Below, one piece after another: positions 16,913 through 25,650 of a stretch of DNA of 64,000 bases (the first letter of the stretch is position 1; the number at the start of each line of letters is the position of its first letter). The notes under the pieces were generated by a model that saw nothing but the letters and a program-made list of their open reading frames with translations, was not told where the DNA came from and did not search any database. Source of the stretch: Niabella sp. (GTDB taxonomy: Bacteria > Bacteroidota > Bacteroidia > Chitinophagales > Chitinophagaceae); NCBI GenBank assembly GCA_017744795.1, contig JAGIAQ010000003.1, positions 33,335 through 97,334 on the forward strand, read 5' to 3'. The position numbers and the translations under genes were made by a program.

Positions 16913-18418
16913 ATGGGTAAACCAACAGGATTTTTAGAATTTTCAAGAGAGACTCCGGGAAAGAAAGCTGTAGCAGAGCGTGTACAGCATTATAAGGAGT
17001 TTGTGGAATTATTCCCGGAAGACAAATTAAACAATCAGGCTGCACGGTGTATGGATTGCGGCGTTCCTTTTTGTCATAGCGGGTGCCCCCTCGGCAACGT
17101 TATTCCGGAATTCAATGACGCTATCTATCGCAAACAATACAAGGAAGCATATGATATTCTTACCTCAACCAATAATTTTCCTGAATTCACGGGCCGGATC
17201 TGTCCGGCGCCCTGCGAATCGGCCTGCGTGTTGGGTATCAATCAGCCTCCGGTAGCTATTGAAGAAATCGAGAAGCATATTATTGAAATAGCTTTTGAAA
17301 AAGGTTTTGTTTCAAAGAAAGGGCCAAACCTGCGTACCGGTAAAAAAGTGGCAGTAGTAGGCAGCGGGCCCTCCGGGCTGGCAGCCGCCGCCCAGTTGAA
17401 CTATGCCGGTCATACCGTTACTGTTTTTGAGCGGGATGAAAAACCCGGTGGGTTATTGCGCTATGGCATCCCCGATTTTAAGCTGGAAAAGTGGGTTGTG
17501 GACCGTCGTATTGAGGTTATGAAAGAAGAAGGTATTGAATTCCAGTGCCACGCCAATGTTGGTAACAACGTCAGCGTTCACGACCTCCTACGCAATTACG
17601 ATGCAATCGTTTTATGCGGCGGCAGCACCGTTCCACGTAACCTCCCCATTCCCGGGCGGGAATTCAAGGGTGTCCATTTCGCGATGGATTTTCTGAAACA
17701 GAACAATAAACGGGTGGATGGTAAAGATTTCCTTGCCCATAAGGACCTGGAAAGCAATATTTTATTAGAAGAAGTGCTTGCAACTGGGAAGAACGTGGTA
17801 GTAATTGGCGGTGGCGATACGGGCAGCGACTGTGTGGGCACCAGCAACCGGCATAAAGCGGCATCTGTAACCCAGTTTGAGTTGCTGCCAATGCCTCCCA
17901 AAGAGCGCACCGAAACAATGCCCTGGCCCTCTTATCCAATGCTGTTAAAAACCACTACCAGCCATGAAGAAGGCGCCAACCGTCATTGGTCCATTGCCAC
18001 TAAAGAATTTAAAGGAGATGCAAACGGCAATCTTAAGTCTTTAGTAGTCGTTGATCTGGAGTGGAAAACCCCGGAGCCCGGCAAACCGGCACGATTTGTA
18101 GAAGTAGCCGGATCCGAAAGGGAAATGCCTTGTGAGCTGGCCCTGTTGGCGATGGGTTTTGTACACCCACAGCATGAGGGATTATTGCAGGAGCTGGATG
18201 TAGAGCTGGATAACAGGGGCAATATAAAAGCCTCTGAACAGCAATATAAGACCAACATTCCAAAGGTATTTACCGCCGGTGATATGCGGCGTGGACAGAG
18301 TTTGGTGGTTTGGGCCATTAGCGAAGGCCGCGAATGCGCGCGGAAGGTAGACGAATTTTTAATGGGACATTCAATATTAGAAGCAAAAGAGCAATCCGTC
18401 CTATTGTCCTTCGAATAA
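16913..18418 (+). CDS. gltD: Glutamate synthase, small subunit
   Basis: 501 residues. Two 4Fe-4S cysteine clusters are near the N-terminus: Cys46/49/54/58 (CMDCGVPFCHSGC) and Cys97/101/105 (CPAPCESAC). The FAD-binding Rossmann motif is VVGSGPSGLAAA, the NAD(P)H-binding one VIGGGDTGSDC, and a final FAD contact is FTAGDMRRGQSLVVWAI. It passes electrons from NAD(P)H to GltB. The same module occurs in other flavoenzymes, but adjacency to gltB settles the call. A terminator follows. Confidence 0.97.
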   Translation: MGKPTGFLEFSRETPGKKAVAERVQHYKEFVELFPEDKLNNQAARCMDCGVPFCHSGCPLGNVIPEFNDAIYRKQYKEAYDILTSTNNFPEFTGRICPAPCESACVLGINQPPVAIEEIEKHIIEIAFEKGFVSKKGPNLRTGKKVAVVGSGPSGLAAAAQLNYAGHTVTVFERDEKPGGLLRYGIPDFKLEKWVVDRRIEVMKEEGIEFQCHANVGNNVSVHDLLRNYDAIVLCGGSTVPRNLPIPGREFKGVHFAMDFLKQNNKRVDGKDFLAHKDLESNILLEEVLATGKNVVVIGGGDTGSDCVGTSNRHKAASVTQFELLPMPPKERTETMPWPSYPMLLKTTTSHEEGANRHWSIATKEFKGDANGNLKSLVVVDLEWKTPEPGKPARFVEVAGSEREMPCELALLAMGFVHPQHEGLLQELDVELDNRGNIKASEQQYKTNIPKVFTAGDMRRGQSLVVWAISEGRECARKVDEFLMGHSILEAKEQSVLLSFE

Positions 18419-18438
18419 AATACATTCCTTATAAGCAA

Positions 18439-18466
18439 AAAGGGTGGTTCGACCACCCTTTTTTTA
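18439..18466 (+). terminator. Rho-independent terminator after gltBD
   Basis: AAAGGGTGGT-TCG-ACCACCCTTT is a 10-bp perfect stem with a tight loop, followed by TTTTTA. It begins 20 nt after the gltD stop. Confidence 0.9.
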
Positions 18467-18885
18467 TGCCCGCCTGAGCCATAGGATCTTGTTTTTCAGC
18501 ACCTCCGCTTTTTGCCGCTGAAGTACAGAACCACTGGGGAGGGCTGTTGCCATACGCCTTCGAAGGGATTGGCCCGCAAACCAAAAACTAAGATCCGCAC
18601 CTCATTTACGGGCCGGAGAGCAAAGGCTTATTTCTAAGCTGCAATAGCTTATCGCCCCCACGCCCTACTTTCCAAAAATACTCCCACATTCGTTTATAGT
18701 ATCCACACTGGGGATACCAGCAATGGCAACAGGTCATTTAACTATATATGAATGAGTGTATTATAAAAAAATCTACCTCTATTATTGAGTAAATGCGTAT
18801 CGGCTTCTCCTAAAACCCGCGCAGCTCTGCAAAAATCTGTGGGAGCACCTCAAATCCATTTTATAAGTCAAAAAGTTCCAGGTAA
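18467..18885. other. Gene-free spacer between gltD and ompA
   Basis: About 420 nt with no convincing ORF, promoter or RNA gene on either strand. The genes on both sides converge here and each has its own terminator. Confidence 0.5.
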
Positions 18886-18917
18886 CAAAAAACCCCCTCG
18901 CCAAGGCGAGAGGGTTT
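18886..18917 (-). terminator. Rho-independent terminator of ompA
   Basis: On the minus strand AACCC-T-CTCGCC-TT-GGCGAG-G-GGGTT folds into a GC-rich stem with one internal mismatch, followed by a run of six Ts. It lies 24 nt after the ompA stop codon. Confidence 0.85.
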
Positions 18918-18940
18918 GTATTTGTTATAGCAAAAAGTTA

Positions 18941-20491
18941 CTATTTTTTGCGAAGATTCGGATGAGGAGGAGCCACTGTGTTGGGTCCATCTTCTCCAGG
19001 AGCAGCAGCACGGATATCTACTGTGTTGCAATCTCCACCTTCCTGGCCAGAAGAGAAGATAAATCTGTCTCCGCTGATGCCTTCTTTTTCTTGTAAGTGA
19101 GTGATCACTTTATTTACGTGATCCCAGCTCAATTGTTGTTGTTTTTTAGTAGCAGCGCAATATCCAACTACAACTACTTTACAATTCGGATTAGCTCTTA
19201 ATTTAGAAGCTACTGTAGACAGGCTAGACTGAGCATCAGCAGAAAGAGTATTTGAATTGTTTTCGAAGTGTACGCTAGGTAAAGCACCTAATAAAGTAGC
19301 ACACTCAGTTGCAGGCTGAACACCACATCCTTCCGGACAAGGGCATTTACCAACACCATCAGCATTTACAGGCTGGCAGTAAGTAGGAGTAATCAGCTCT
19401 TTATCTTTACAATCAGGAACACCATCACCATCTGTATCGCGGCTAACACCATGAGTATCAACAGGGCAACCAGCAGGAGTTTGTTCTTGGTCGAATTGAT
19501 CAGTTACACCATCGCCATCAGAATCAGGCAGGATGATCTCAGGAACACGACGCAGTTCGCCGTAAGCATAGTTCAATGGGTTTAACCAGTAAAGAGGCTG
19601 AACTCTTTTTGCTTTGTTACCCAGGTTGAAGTTCAGACCGATAGAAGCATAGTTCGCATAGTCCAGGCTTTTGTTAGCAACAACAGCAGGGCTATAGCCA
19701 TCATACATATCAGTAAAGGGAACGATCAAACGATCTTCAATAGCCAGGTTAACCCTGTCGCTCAGTTTGAATGCAACTCCTAAACCTGCAGTAGCAGTAG
19801 GACCTACACGACCAGCGAACATTGTAGACCAACGAGCATTGGTAGTATAGTAGCTTGCGTCATAGTTATTATTGATCGCATCTCTAACTTGTTTTACTAC
19901 ATCTTTTTGTTGGCTGTAGCTAGTTGCGCCCGGTACATTAACTGTTGAGTTGTACTTCACTCTCCAGGTATTTACACCTACGCCAGCGATACCATACAAA
20001 GTCATACTTGTACGATCTTTGTAGAAACGGATGTTGTGGATGTTAAATAACGCCTGTAAAGAAAGTTCCTGAGCAGTTGTTTTGTAGTTGGGGTTCCAAC
20101 CGCCTACGTTGTTGTAAGATTCACCTTTAGCAACACCGTAAACATACTCCAGTCTTAAAGACATTACATGTCCCAAAGACTTACGGATGTGACCACCGAA
20201 ACCAAAAGATCTTGGATCAGCAGGCATGTCACCCAATATAAGGAAAGAACCACCTTTAACACCTAATTCCCACATATCTCTAGGTTTAGCGGGATAATCG
20301 CTGGTACCAACCATGAAATCATTATGCTGCTGCAAACGTTTGCCAGAATAATAATTAGAGTCGGTAACAGAATAAGTACCGTACAGCGGGTGTGGCGCAG
20401 TGTACGGGTGCGTAGGGCTTACTTGAGAAAACCCTGTAGACGCAATCAGGCAGCCTAAACCTGCCAATAATGTGTACTTTTTGCTTGTCAT
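18941..20491 (-). CDS. OmpA-family outer membrane protein
   Basis: 516 residues with signal peptide (MTSKKYTLLAGLGCLIASTGFSQ). An N-terminal beta-barrel (about 50-300) follows, then calcium-binding type 3 repeats (DSDGDGVTDQFDQ, DTDGDGVPDCKDK), a Cys-rich linker (CPCPEGCGVQPATEC) and a C-terminal OmpA domain (VHFENNSNTLSADAQSSLSTVASKL). It probably tethers the outer membrane to peptidoglycan. The OmpA domain is atypical near its end: a QQLSWDHVNKVITHL segment stands in for the usual LSXXRAXXV motif, and Cys residues are present. Codon use, rich in GTA/GCA/AAC-type codons, differs from the neighbours and suggests high expression (inference). Confidence 0.9.
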   Translation of the reverse strand: MTSKKYTLLAGLGCLIASTGFSQVSPTHPYTAPHPLYGTYSVTDSNYYSGKRLQQHNDFMVGTSDYPAKPRDMWELGVKGGSFLILGDMPADPRSFGFGGHIRKSLGHVMSLRLEYVYGVAKGESYNNVGGWNPNYKTTAQELSLQALFNIHNIRFYKDRTSMTLYGIAGVGVNTWRVKYNSTVNVPGATSYSQQKDVVKQVRDAINNNYDASYYTTNARWSTMFAGRVGPTATAGLGVAFKLSDRVNLAIEDRLIVPFTDMYDGYSPAVVANKSLDYANYASIGLNFNLGNKAKRVQPLYWLNPLNYAYGELRRVPEIILPDSDGDGVTDQFDQEQTPAGCPVDTHGVSRDTDGDGVPDCKDKELITPTYCQPVNADGVGKCPCPEGCGVQPATECATLLGALPSVHFENNSNTLSADAQSSLSTVASKLRANPNCKVVVVGYCAATKKQQQLSWDHVNKVITHLQEKEGISGDRFIFSSGQEGGDCNTVDIRAAAPGEDGPNTVAPPHPNLRKK

Positions 20492-20534
20492 AACTAAGGA
20501 TTAAGATTTAAAAACGATTTCCTAAAATGAATAG

Positions 20535-20565
20535 CAAATTTAAAGCCATTTCTTAAATAAACAAA
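20535..20565 (-). promoter_or_regulatory. Promoter of ompA
   Basis: On the minus strand TTTG (20562-20565), exactly 19 nt, and TAAATTTG (20535-20542) match the Bacteroidota consensus at ideal spacing. The predicted 5' leader is about 38 nt. The surrounding DNA is very AT-rich. Confidence 0.8.
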
Positions 20566-20677
20566 TTTTTAACCAAAAAAAATAATAAATTTCCCAAATT
20601 TCAGCAGGTGCTTTGTATTAAAAATGAGTACTTTAATCGTTGCAAAATGCTAGATTTGCCCCTAATTTTAATTTGTA

Positions 20678-21640
20678 ATGCAGTTACCCACCGCCCTGAT
20701 ACAGGTAGAATTAGAGAACTTTGAGGAGCGCTTTAAAAAGGCCGTTAAAAGCAATACCCCCCTGCTGGACCGTATTATGCGCTATATCGTTAAACGCAAG
20801 GGTAAACAATTGCGGCCCATGTTTGTTTTTCTTTCGGCTAAACTCTTTGGCCCTACCACAGAAGCCACTTACCGCGCTGCCTCGCTGGTTGAAATTCTGC
20901 ATACCGGCTCCCTGGTGCACGACGATGTGGTGGATGATTCCTATGAAAGGAGAGGCTTTTTCTCTACTTATGCTCTTTGGAAAAATAAAGCCTCCGTGCT
21001 GGTGGGCGACTACCTGTTTGCCACCGGCCTGCTGCTTTCACTGGAACACGGCGATTACAGGATGCTGAAGATCATGTCCGACGCCATCCAGAAAATGGCG
21101 GAAGGAGAACTGTTGCAGCTGGAAAAAGCACGCTCCCTGAACCTGGAAGAATCGATCTATTATGATATTATAAAGAACAAAACGGCATCACTCCTGGCTT
21201 CTGCCTGCAGTGCGGGCGCATGGTCGGTTACAGAAGATGAAGCGGCAACAGAAAAAGCAAGACTTTTTGGCGAAAAAACGGGGATCGCCTTTCAGATCAA
21301 AGACGACCTGTTTGATTATGCCAGCGAAGATGTGGGTAAACCCACCGGAAATGATATCAAGGAGAAAAAAATGACCCTGCCGCTGATCTATACCTTAAAT
21401 AATGTTGATAAAGCTGCCCGGCAAAAGATCATTAGTATTGTGAAGAACAATAACAACGACCGTGCAAAGGTACAGTGGGTGCTGGACGCGGTAAAAGACG
21501 CCGGCGGCATTAGTTATGCTATTGAAAAAATGTATACCTTTAAGCAAGAGGCCCTGGATATACTGGATACTTGTCCCGATAATGAATACAAAGACGGACT
21601 GATTGATCTGGTGAATTATGTAACCGAAAGAAAATACTAA
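20678..21640 (+). CDS. ispB: Polyprenyl diphosphate synthase
   Basis: 320 residues with both aspartate-rich motifs of all-trans prenyl transferases: HDDVVDDS (residues 81-88) and KDDLFDYASEDVGKPTGNDIKE. GKQLRPMFVFL near residue 43 binds isopentenyl diphosphate. It elongates isoprenoid chains, probably for the menaquinone side chain. The residues before the first motif are bulky but do not let me assign chain length, so the octaprenyl (IspB-like) symbol is tentative. TAGATTTG at 20651-20658 is a candidate -7 element. recJ starts 3 nt after the stop. Confidence 0.9.
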   Translation: MQLPTALIQVELENFEERFKKAVKSNTPLLDRIMRYIVKRKGKQLRPMFVFLSAKLFGPTTEATYRAASLVEILHTGSLVHDDVVDDSYERRGFFSTYALWKNKASVLVGDYLFATGLLLSLEHGDYRMLKIMSDAIQKMAEGELLQLEKARSLNLEESIYYDIIKNKTASLLASACSAGAWSVTEDEAATEKARLFGEKTGIAFQIKDDLFDYASEDVGKPTGNDIKEKKMTLPLIYTLNNVDKAARQKIISIVKNNNNDRAKVQWVLDAVKDAGGISYAIEKMYTFKQEALDILDTCPDNEYKDGLIDLVNYVTERKY

Positions 21641-21642
21641 CC

Positions 21643-23340
21643 TTGGAAAAAAGATGGACCCTTGCGCCGGCGGATGAAACGGCCGTACAACCGCTTCGTG
21701 ACGCATTAAAAATACACCCGGTTCTTTGCCGCTTGCTGGTGCAGCGGGACATTACCACCTTCAGCGAAGCGAAATCGTTTTTCAGACCCCAATTACAGGA
21801 TCTCCACAGCCCCTGGCTGATGAAGGATATGGACAAAGCCGTAACCCGTATCGTAAAAGCTTTTGACTCCCATGAAAAAATACTGGTTTTTGGCGATTAC
21901 GATGTGGATGGAACCACCGCTGTATCGGTGATGTACCGGTTTTTAAAGACCCAAACGCAACAATTGGATTTTTATATCCCCCATCGCTATAAAGAAGGAT
22001 ATGGCATTAGCAAAGCGGGGATTGACTTTGCCAAAGAAAATGGGTTTACGCTGGTGGTGGCGCTGGATTGCGGCATCAAGTCCGTCGATCTGATTGCATA
22101 CGCCAATTCCCTGGATATTGATTTTATCATTTGTGATCATCATTTGCCTGATGAAACCATTCCGGATGCCGTGGCTGTTTTAAATCCCAAACAAAAAGAT
22201 TGCCCCTACCCTTACAAAGAGCTTTGCGGCTGTGGTGTTGGATTTAAGCTGATCACAGCTCTTGTCGAAAAACTAGGGCTGCCTCAAAATTTTTCGCATC
22301 AATATCTTGACCTGGTAGCTACCGCCATTGCTGCGGACATTGTTCCCATTACGGGCGAAAACCGCATCCTTGCCTTTCACGGGCTGGAGGTGGCCAATAA
22401 AGAACCCAATCCCGGAATAAAAGCGCTTGCTTTTTTAAGCGGAGCCAAACTGCCGTTACATATACATAACCTTGTTTTTATGATTGCGCCGCGGGTGAAT
22501 GCCGCCGGCCGCATGGACGATGCGCGAAAAGCCGTGCAACTGTTTATTGCTGAAACCTATGAGAAGGCATTAACCTTTGCTGAATTGCTGCACAGCGATA
22601 ACAGCGACCGCAAAGAAGCCGACTCCAGTATTACTGAAGAAGCGCTCGAAATTATTGCCCAAAATGCATCCTGGGCCTCAAGAAAATCTACCGTAGTATA
22701 CCAGCCGCATTGGCATAAAGGTGTGGTGGGCATTGTAGCCTCCCGGCTGATTGAACATCATTACCGCCCTACTGTTGTGCTGACGGAAAGCGGCACTTAT
22801 GCCGCGGGCAGTGCCCGCAGTGTCACGGGCTTTAATCTTTATGAAGCGATCCATGCCTGCAGGGAATATTTAATTGGCTACGGCGGCCATTTTGCCGCCG
22901 CCGGACTTACCCTTAGCAAAGACAATATTGAAGCCTTCCGTGAAAAGTTTGAAGAAGTGGTTTCCCGAAGCATTTCAGACCAGCAATTGACACCAGAGCT
23001 ACGGATCGATGCCGAAATTAAATTTGCCGACATCAGCACCGCTTTTTATAATATCGTCAAACAAATGGAGCCCTTCGGCCCGGAAAACATGACGCCTGTT
23101 TTTATAGCCCGAAGCGTTAAAGACGCCGGAAGCAGGGTGGTGAAGGAGAAACACCTCCGCTTTGTAGTACAACAGGAGGGAGTATCATTTACGGGCATTG
23201 GCTTTAACCTGGCCGATAAACTGCCCATAATTGAAAGTGGATGCCCCTTTGACATCGCATTTAAAATTGACGAGAACGAATGGCAGGGGCAGAAAAGCCT
23301 GCAATTGCGGGTGGAGGATATAAGGGTTGCTGAGATCTAA
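21643..23340 (+). CDS. recJ: Single-stranded-DNA-specific exonuclease RecJ
   Basis: 565 residues. The DHH phosphoesterase core has VFGDYDVDGTTA (Asp85/87/89) and CDHHLPDE (DHH at 165-167). The DHHA1 domain has GYGGHFAAAGLTL. It degrades single-stranded DNA 5' to 3' in recombination and mismatch repair. The start is a TTG at 21643, two bases after the upstream stop: translation from it gives MEKRWTL, the start usual for Bacteroidota RecJ, and no in-frame ATG lies nearby. It is probably co-transcribed with the polyprenyl synthase. Confidence 0.95.
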   Translation: MEKRWTLAPADETAVQPLRDALKIHPVLCRLLVQRDITTFSEAKSFFRPQLQDLHSPWLMKDMDKAVTRIVKAFDSHEKILVFGDYDVDGTTAVSVMYRFLKTQTQQLDFYIPHRYKEGYGISKAGIDFAKENGFTLVVALDCGIKSVDLIAYANSLDIDFIICDHHLPDETIPDAVAVLNPKQKDCPYPYKELCGCGVGFKLITALVEKLGLPQNFSHQYLDLVATAIAADIVPITGENRILAFHGLEVANKEPNPGIKALAFLSGAKLPLHIHNLVFMIAPRVNAAGRMDDARKAVQLFIAETYEKALTFAELLHSDNSDRKEADSSITEEALEIIAQNASWASRKSTVVYQPHWHKGVVGIVASRLIEHHYRPTVVLTESGTYAAGSARSVTGFNLYEAIHACREYLIGYGGHFAAAGLTLSKDNIEAFREKFEEVVSRSISDQQLTPELRIDAEIKFADISTAFYNIVKQMEPFGPENMTPVFIARSVKDAGSRVVKEKHLRFVVQQEGVSFTGIGFNLADKLPIIESGCPFDIAFKIDENEWQGQKSLQLRVEDIRVAEI

Positions 23341-23357
23341 ATTAAAACTACTTTTAA

Positions 23358-23403
23358 TCGCCACGGGCGATAGAATAGAGCTTCGAGACTACAAGTCTCG
23401 AAG
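23358..23403. repeat. Composite two-palindrome repeat, copy 2
   Basis: TCGCC-ACG-GGCGA (23358-23370) and CTTCGAGACT-ACA-AGTCTCGAAG (23381-23403). Read on the minus strand, the order and cores (GAGACTTGTAGTCTC then TCGCCCGTGGCGA) match the copy at 751-797 (GAGACTTGCAGTCTC then TCGCCTGTGGCGA). Confidence 0.75.
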
Positions 23404-23531
23404 AGCGTCTTGAAGAGCTTCGGCCTCGCCGGGAAAGATGTAATAATTTGATTTTCAGCCTATTTTAATATTAGAACTGCTATGGCTCTAATAAATAGCT
23501 GAAGGGCTGCCCGATGCGGAGGGTTTAGCGG

Positions 23532-23572
23532 CCCCCGCCTCAGCGGGGGATGCCGGAGCCCGCAGCAGCGGG
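23532..23572. repeat. GC-rich palindrome pair between recJ and rpsF
   Basis: CCCCCGC-CTCA-GCGGGGG (23532-23549) and CCCGC-AGCA-GCGGG (23559-23572) lie 10 nt apart. The paired arrangement resembles the other REP-like pairs in this window but with a different core. No T-run follows on either strand. Confidence 0.55.
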
Positions 23573-23616
23573 AACCGGGCCGGGATATGCACTATAGCTG
23601 AGAGCCCCAAAAAGTC

Positions 23617-23675
23617 AAAAGTTGACAAGTTTAAAAGTTGACAAGGCCCGCCAGCTCATTACCCTGTCAACTTTT
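23617..23675. repeat. Direct and inverted AAAAGTTGACAAG repeats upstream of rpsF
   Basis: AAAAGTTGACAAG occurs twice in direct orientation (23617-23629 and 23633-23645). A near-perfect inverted copy (one mismatch) lies at 23663-23675, ending 12 nt before the predicted rpsF -7 element. It could be a hairpin, an operator or simple repeat; the sequence alone does not decide. Confidence 0.5.
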
Positions 23676-23687
23676 CAACAAAAAGCC

Positions 23688-23695
23688 TATCTTTG
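23688..23695 (+). promoter_or_regulatory. -7 element of the rpsF operon
   Basis: TATCTTTG matches TAnnTTTG. The leader to the rpsF ATG would be about 50 nt and includes part of a CCCC...GGGG hairpin (23697-23721). No TTTG is seen at -33. Confidence 0.55.
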
Positions 23696-23753
23696 CAGCC
23701 CCTTAGGAATCCCTGGGGGTTAATTATTTTATTTTTTAAAAACAATTTGGGTA

Positions 23754-24110
23754 ATGAACAATTATGAATTGATGGTGATTTTTACCCCGGTTTTAAGCGA
23801 AGATGAGTTTAAAGCTGCTCAGAAGAAATTTGCCGGTCTGGTAACTGAAGCAGGTGGCTCTATCGTGCACGAAAACCCATGGGGACTAAAATCACTGGCG
23901 TACCCTATCCAGAAAAAAACCACTGGTTTATACTGGGTATTGGAATACACTGCGCCATCCGACTTCAATGAGAAGCTGAAGATCCAGCTTCTGCGTGATG
24001 AAGCTGTGCTTCGTCATCTCTGCACTAAACTCGATAAATTCGCCGTTGAGTATAATGCAAAAAAGAATAGTGGCGTTAAAACAGGAACCGAAAAAGCAGT
24101 GGAGGCTTAA
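23754..24110 (+). CDS. rpsF: 30S ribosomal protein S6
   Basis: 118 residues starting MNNYELMVIFTPVLSEDEF, the typical S6 N-terminus, with WGLKSLAYPIQKKTTGLYW in the middle and a Lys-rich tail as in Bacteroidota S6. It binds 16S rRNA in the platform of the small subunit as a pair with S18. It is the first gene of rpsF-rpsR-rplI; rpsR starts 3 nt after the stop. Confidence 0.97.
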   Translation: MNNYELMVIFTPVLSEDEFKAAQKKFAGLVTEAGGSIVHENPWGLKSLAYPIQKKTTGLYWVLEYTAPSDFNEKLKIQLLRDEAVLRHLCTKLDKFAVEYNAKKNSGVKTGTEKAVEA

Positions 24111-24113
24111 TTT

Positions 24114-24377
24114 ATGGCAAAGAATGAAATTAAATATCTGACCGCCATTAAAACCGACAAGCGTGTTAAGAAGTTTTGTCGCTTTAAAAAATATGGCATC
24201 CGCTATGTAGACTACAAAGACGTGGAGTTCCTGAAAAAATTCCTGAATGAGCAGGGTAAATTATTGCCCCGTCGCTTAACCGGGAACAGCCTGAAATTTC
24301 AGCGTCGTGTTTCTGATGCAGTTAAAAAAGCCCGTCAAATGGCTTTGCTGCCTTACGTAGCAGATCTTTTGAAATAA
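24114..24377 (+). CDS. rpsR: 30S ribosomal protein S18
   Basis: 87 residues. [22 protein letters not shown] and [31 protein letters not shown] are the conserved S18 core. It forms a heterodimer with S6 on 16S rRNA. Only one Cys is present (Cys22), so it is the zinc-independent form. It is separated from rplI by a hairpin-forming simple repeat. Confidence 0.97.
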   Translation: MAKNEIKYLTAIKTDKRVKKFCRFKKYGIRYVDYKDVEFLKKFLNEQGKLLPRRLTGNSLKFQRRVSDAVKKARQMALLPYVADLLK

Positions 24378-24386
24378 GCAATTGTG

Positions 24387-24451
24387 AATAGTGAATAGTC
24401 AATGGTGAGTCATTTCAGTTATTGATTATTCACTATTGACCATTCACTATT
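24387..24451. repeat. 22-bp hairpin of AATAGTGAATAGTC-type repeat between rpsR and rplI
   Basis: The arms 24387-24408 and 24430-24451 are complementary at 20 of 22 positions and flank a 21-nt loop. The left arm is identical, on the opposite strand, to 45818-45839 in the kdgK-kduI spacer. It consists of degenerate 7-nt units (TGAATAG/TCAATGG). Confidence 0.65.
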
Positions 24452-24528
24452 AGTAACCCTCCCTAATGGCGCTGCGGCGCCAGACAGTTACAATCACCGA
24501 TTGGGCTCCGGGAACTAAAAAAACAACA

Positions 24529-24975
24529 ATGGAAGTAATTTTAATTCAGTATGTAGATAACCTGGGCGCTGCCAACGAGGTAGTAAACGTAAAAAACGGA
24601 TATGCCCGGAACTACCTGATCCCCCGCAAATTAGCGGTAGAAAACAATGGCAGCAACAAAAAGCAGCTGGAAGAGCGCTTAAAGCAGGCCCGGAAGAAAG
24701 AAGCGGCAATGCTGGCTGAGATCAACAGCGTAATAGCCAAGCTGAAAGAAGGTCCTTTAAAGCTGGGCGCGAAAACAGGAACCAGCGGCAAAATCTTTGG
24801 TAGCGTAACCACCCTGCAGTTAAGCCGGGCGATCCGCGAACAAAAAGGATATGAAATTGATCGTAAAAAGATCCATATTGCCGACGATATCAAAGAATTA
24901 GGTACGTATAAAGCCACTATCGATTTCGGTAACGGCCATGCGACCGAGGTTGATTTTGATGTAGTTGCAGAATAA
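24529..24975 (+). CDS. rplI: 50S ribosomal protein L9
   Basis: 148 residues from the ATG at 24529, giving MEVILIQYVDNLGAANEVV and GYARNYLIPRKLA, the conserved N-terminal RNA-binding domain. A long charged helix (KKQLEERLKQARKKEA) and the C-terminal domain (GKIFGSVTTLQLSRAI) follow. The frame is open for 21 more codons upstream, but those residues do not belong to L9. A terminator follows. Confidence 0.97.
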   Translation: MEVILIQYVDNLGAANEVVNVKNGYARNYLIPRKLAVENNGSNKKQLEERLKQARKKEAAMLAEINSVIAKLKEGPLKLGAKTGTSGKIFGSVTTLQLSRAIREQKGYEIDRKKIHIADDIKELGTYKATIDFGNGHATEVDFDVVAE

Positions 24976-24993
24976 TCCGCTTTTGAAGTTTTT

Positions 24994-25023
24994 AAAAACA
25001 CACCTCCCCGGTGTGTTTTTTTT
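24994..25023 (+). terminator. Rho-independent terminator after rplI
   Basis: AAAAACACACC-TCCCC-GGTGTGTTTTT is an 11-bp stem leading into a T-run, 18 nt after the rplI stop. Confidence 0.88.
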
Positions 25024-25064
25024 GTTATTTTCTTAAAAAAAATGTGCTTCATCATAATTTGCAC

Positions 25065-25072
25065 TATATTTG
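25065..25072 (+). promoter_or_regulatory. -7 element of the RRM protein gene
   Basis: TATATTTG is an exact TAnnTTTG match. It predicts a 5' leader of about 100 nt before the ATG at 25181, long for this window and reminiscent of cold-shock-type leaders (inference). Confidence 0.5.
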
Positions 25073-25180
25073 ATATAGAATTATGGTGTTCTATCAGTAA
25101 AAAAGTTTCTGAATATTTTAAATGTTCATTGCGTTTGGTACTGTTTTAGCACTCTCTTTATTTTCAAAAAATTCAAAAAA

Positions 25181-25516
25181 ATGAACATTTACGTAGGAAA
25201 CCTTAGCTGGAACCTGAAAGACCAGGATTTACAAAACCTGTTTGCTCCTTATGGAGAAGTAACATCAGCAAAAATTGTATCAGACAAATTCACTAACCGC
25301 AGCAAAGGATTCGGTTTTGTTGAAATGGCTACTGATGAAGAAGCAAAAGCAGCTATTGAAGCATTAAACGGCACTGAAGTTGACGGAAGAAATATAGTTG
25401 TAAACGAAAGCCGTCCAAAAGAAGGCGGTAACAGCGGCGGCGGCGGCTACAAGAAAAGAAGCAGCAGCGGCGGCGGTTACAAAGGCGGTGGCGGTGGCTA
25501 CCGTGATCGTTATTAA
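25181..25516 (+). CDS. RNA-binding protein with one RRM domain
   Basis: 111 residues. An RRM with RNP2 (IYVGNL, residues 3-8) and RNP1 (KGFGFVEM, about 46-53) is followed by a Gly/Ser-rich, positively charged tail from about residue 83 (SGGGGYKKRSSSGGGYKGGG). This architecture is common in Bacteroidota and cyanobacteria, where such proteins bind single-stranded RNA and often respond to cold. RNA targets are unknown. It is monocistronic, with its own promoter and terminator. Confidence 0.95.
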   Translation: MNIYVGNLSWNLKDQDLQNLFAPYGEVTSAKIVSDKFTNRSKGFGFVEMATDEEAKAAIEALNGTEVDGRNIVVNESRPKEGGNSGGGGYKKRSSSGGGYKGGGGGYRDRY

Positions 25517-25542
25517 TTCAGCTACGTTTTTCTGAACGCATT

Positions 25543-25571
25543 AAAGCTCCTTTTTTAAAGGAGCTTTTTTT
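25543..25571 (+). terminator. Rho-independent terminator after the RRM gene
   Basis: AAAGCTCCTTT-TTT-AAAGGAGCTTT has 11 paired bases and ends in TTTTTTT. Confidence 0.88.
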
Positions 25572-25650
25572 GCTGCGGGTAATTGAATACGTTAAAATGC
25601 AAACCTGTTTTTTTAAAAAGGGGTAAATTTATTGTTCTAAAACGGATTTT

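Noticed and set aside
24387..24451. CRISPR-like array in the simple repeats
   Set aside because: Units are 7-nt, degenerate and contiguous with no unique spacers, and no cas genes are present.
24466..24528. Longer L9 starting MALRRQTVTITDW
   Set aside because: L9 proteins begin at MEVILIQ; the upstream codons are spacer sequence.
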